From positions 2,108,001 through 2,172,000 of the forward strand of contig NZ_CP102251.1 of the NCBI RefSeq assembly GCF_025145285.1: a DNA stretch of 64,000 nt, in the 5' to 3' direction. This stretch comes from Alistipes onderdonkii. GTDB taxonomy: Bacteria; Bacteroidota; Bacteroidia; Bacteroidales; Rikenellaceae. A program made the translations under genes and the position numbers. Positions 63,959 to 64,000 of this stretch are shown here, one piece after another. The notes under the pieces were generated by a model. It ran no database searches, was not told the DNA's origin, and was given only the letters and a program-made list of their open reading frames with translations. Position 1 is the first letter of the stretch; every line of letters begins with the position of its first letter.

Positions 63959-64000
63959 TCAATAGCGGATGTTCCCGATTACGACGGGGCCCACCAGTCC
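63959..64000 (-). CDS. 3' end of a gene continuing beyond the window
   Basis: The last 14 codons of a minus-strand frame (ending GPVVIGNIRY and TGA) enter from the right edge. The ending resembles the last beta strand of an exported carbohydrate-related protein, but this is too short to name. It lies 67 bases before the BSP-family gene, consistent with one operon. Confidence 0.4.
   Translation of the reverse strand, partial: GLVGPVVIGNIRY

Overview
The window looks like chromosomal DNA of a GC-rich member of the Bacteroidales, most like Alistipes or another Rikenellaceae. This is an inference from four things: a SusC/SusD pair with a DUF3823 lipoprotein, DUF4954 and SlyD-type proteins, almost no Shine-Dalgarno sequences, and repeated Bacteroidota-type promoters (TTTG, 19-20 bases, then TAnnTTTG). 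I found no tRNA or rRNA genes, CRISPR array, transposase or phage gene.

Layout. 1-2.7 kb: two exported calcineurin-like phosphoesterases, the first cut by the window edge. 3.1-8.4 kb: a dnaX-tyrS-folB-transporter run on the minus strand. 8.5-15.4 kb: surface-glycan genes (TupA-like ATP-grasp, GT2 glycosyltransferase, a GNGPSL-motif protein), the chaperone clpB and an exported esterase. 15.4-30.5 kb: a complete polysaccharide utilisation locus with GntR-type regulator, glutaminase-domain lipoprotein, SusC, SusD, DUF3823, ROK kinase, MFS transporter, GH172 (DUF2961) and a GH32-like enzyme. The GH172/GH32/ROK/MFS set suggests a fructofuranoside or related furanoside substrate. 30.7-32.5 kb: a cytidylyltransferase and a LuxE-like acyl-activating enzyme.

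32.7-36.9 kb: infC, thrS, a small membrane protein and pdxA. 37.0-37.6 kb: a candidate rod-shaped RNA and a small unknown gene. 37.8-40.4 kb: trxB-rnz-rRNA methyltransferase. 40.6-48.1 kb: an uncharacterised signalling-like set, namely DUF4954, a von Willebrand A protein and a pseudokinase with WG repeats in one operon, plus a second kinase-WG protein nearby; this is the best candidate for an undescribed system. 48.4-50.1 kb: slyD and two small exported proteins behind a strongly structured leader. 50.1-58.4 kb: gcvP, a TGS-uridine kinase fusion, a 5'-nucleotidase-like lipoprotein and rpsA. 58.4-58.9 kb: a gene-free, strongly purine-biased stretch. 59-64 kb: a DKNYY-repeat protein, a DMT transporter, a sialate O-acetylesterase with a damaged start, a BSP-family metallopeptidase and the tail of another gene.

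The strongest molecular details are: a ten-A slippage site in dnaX placed to make the short gamma subunit; a non-AUG start for infC; two nine-G tracts inside surface-related genes; two folded RNA candidates whose G-U pairs point to a definite strand; and a probable one-base deletion at the start of the sialate O-acetylesterase gene.
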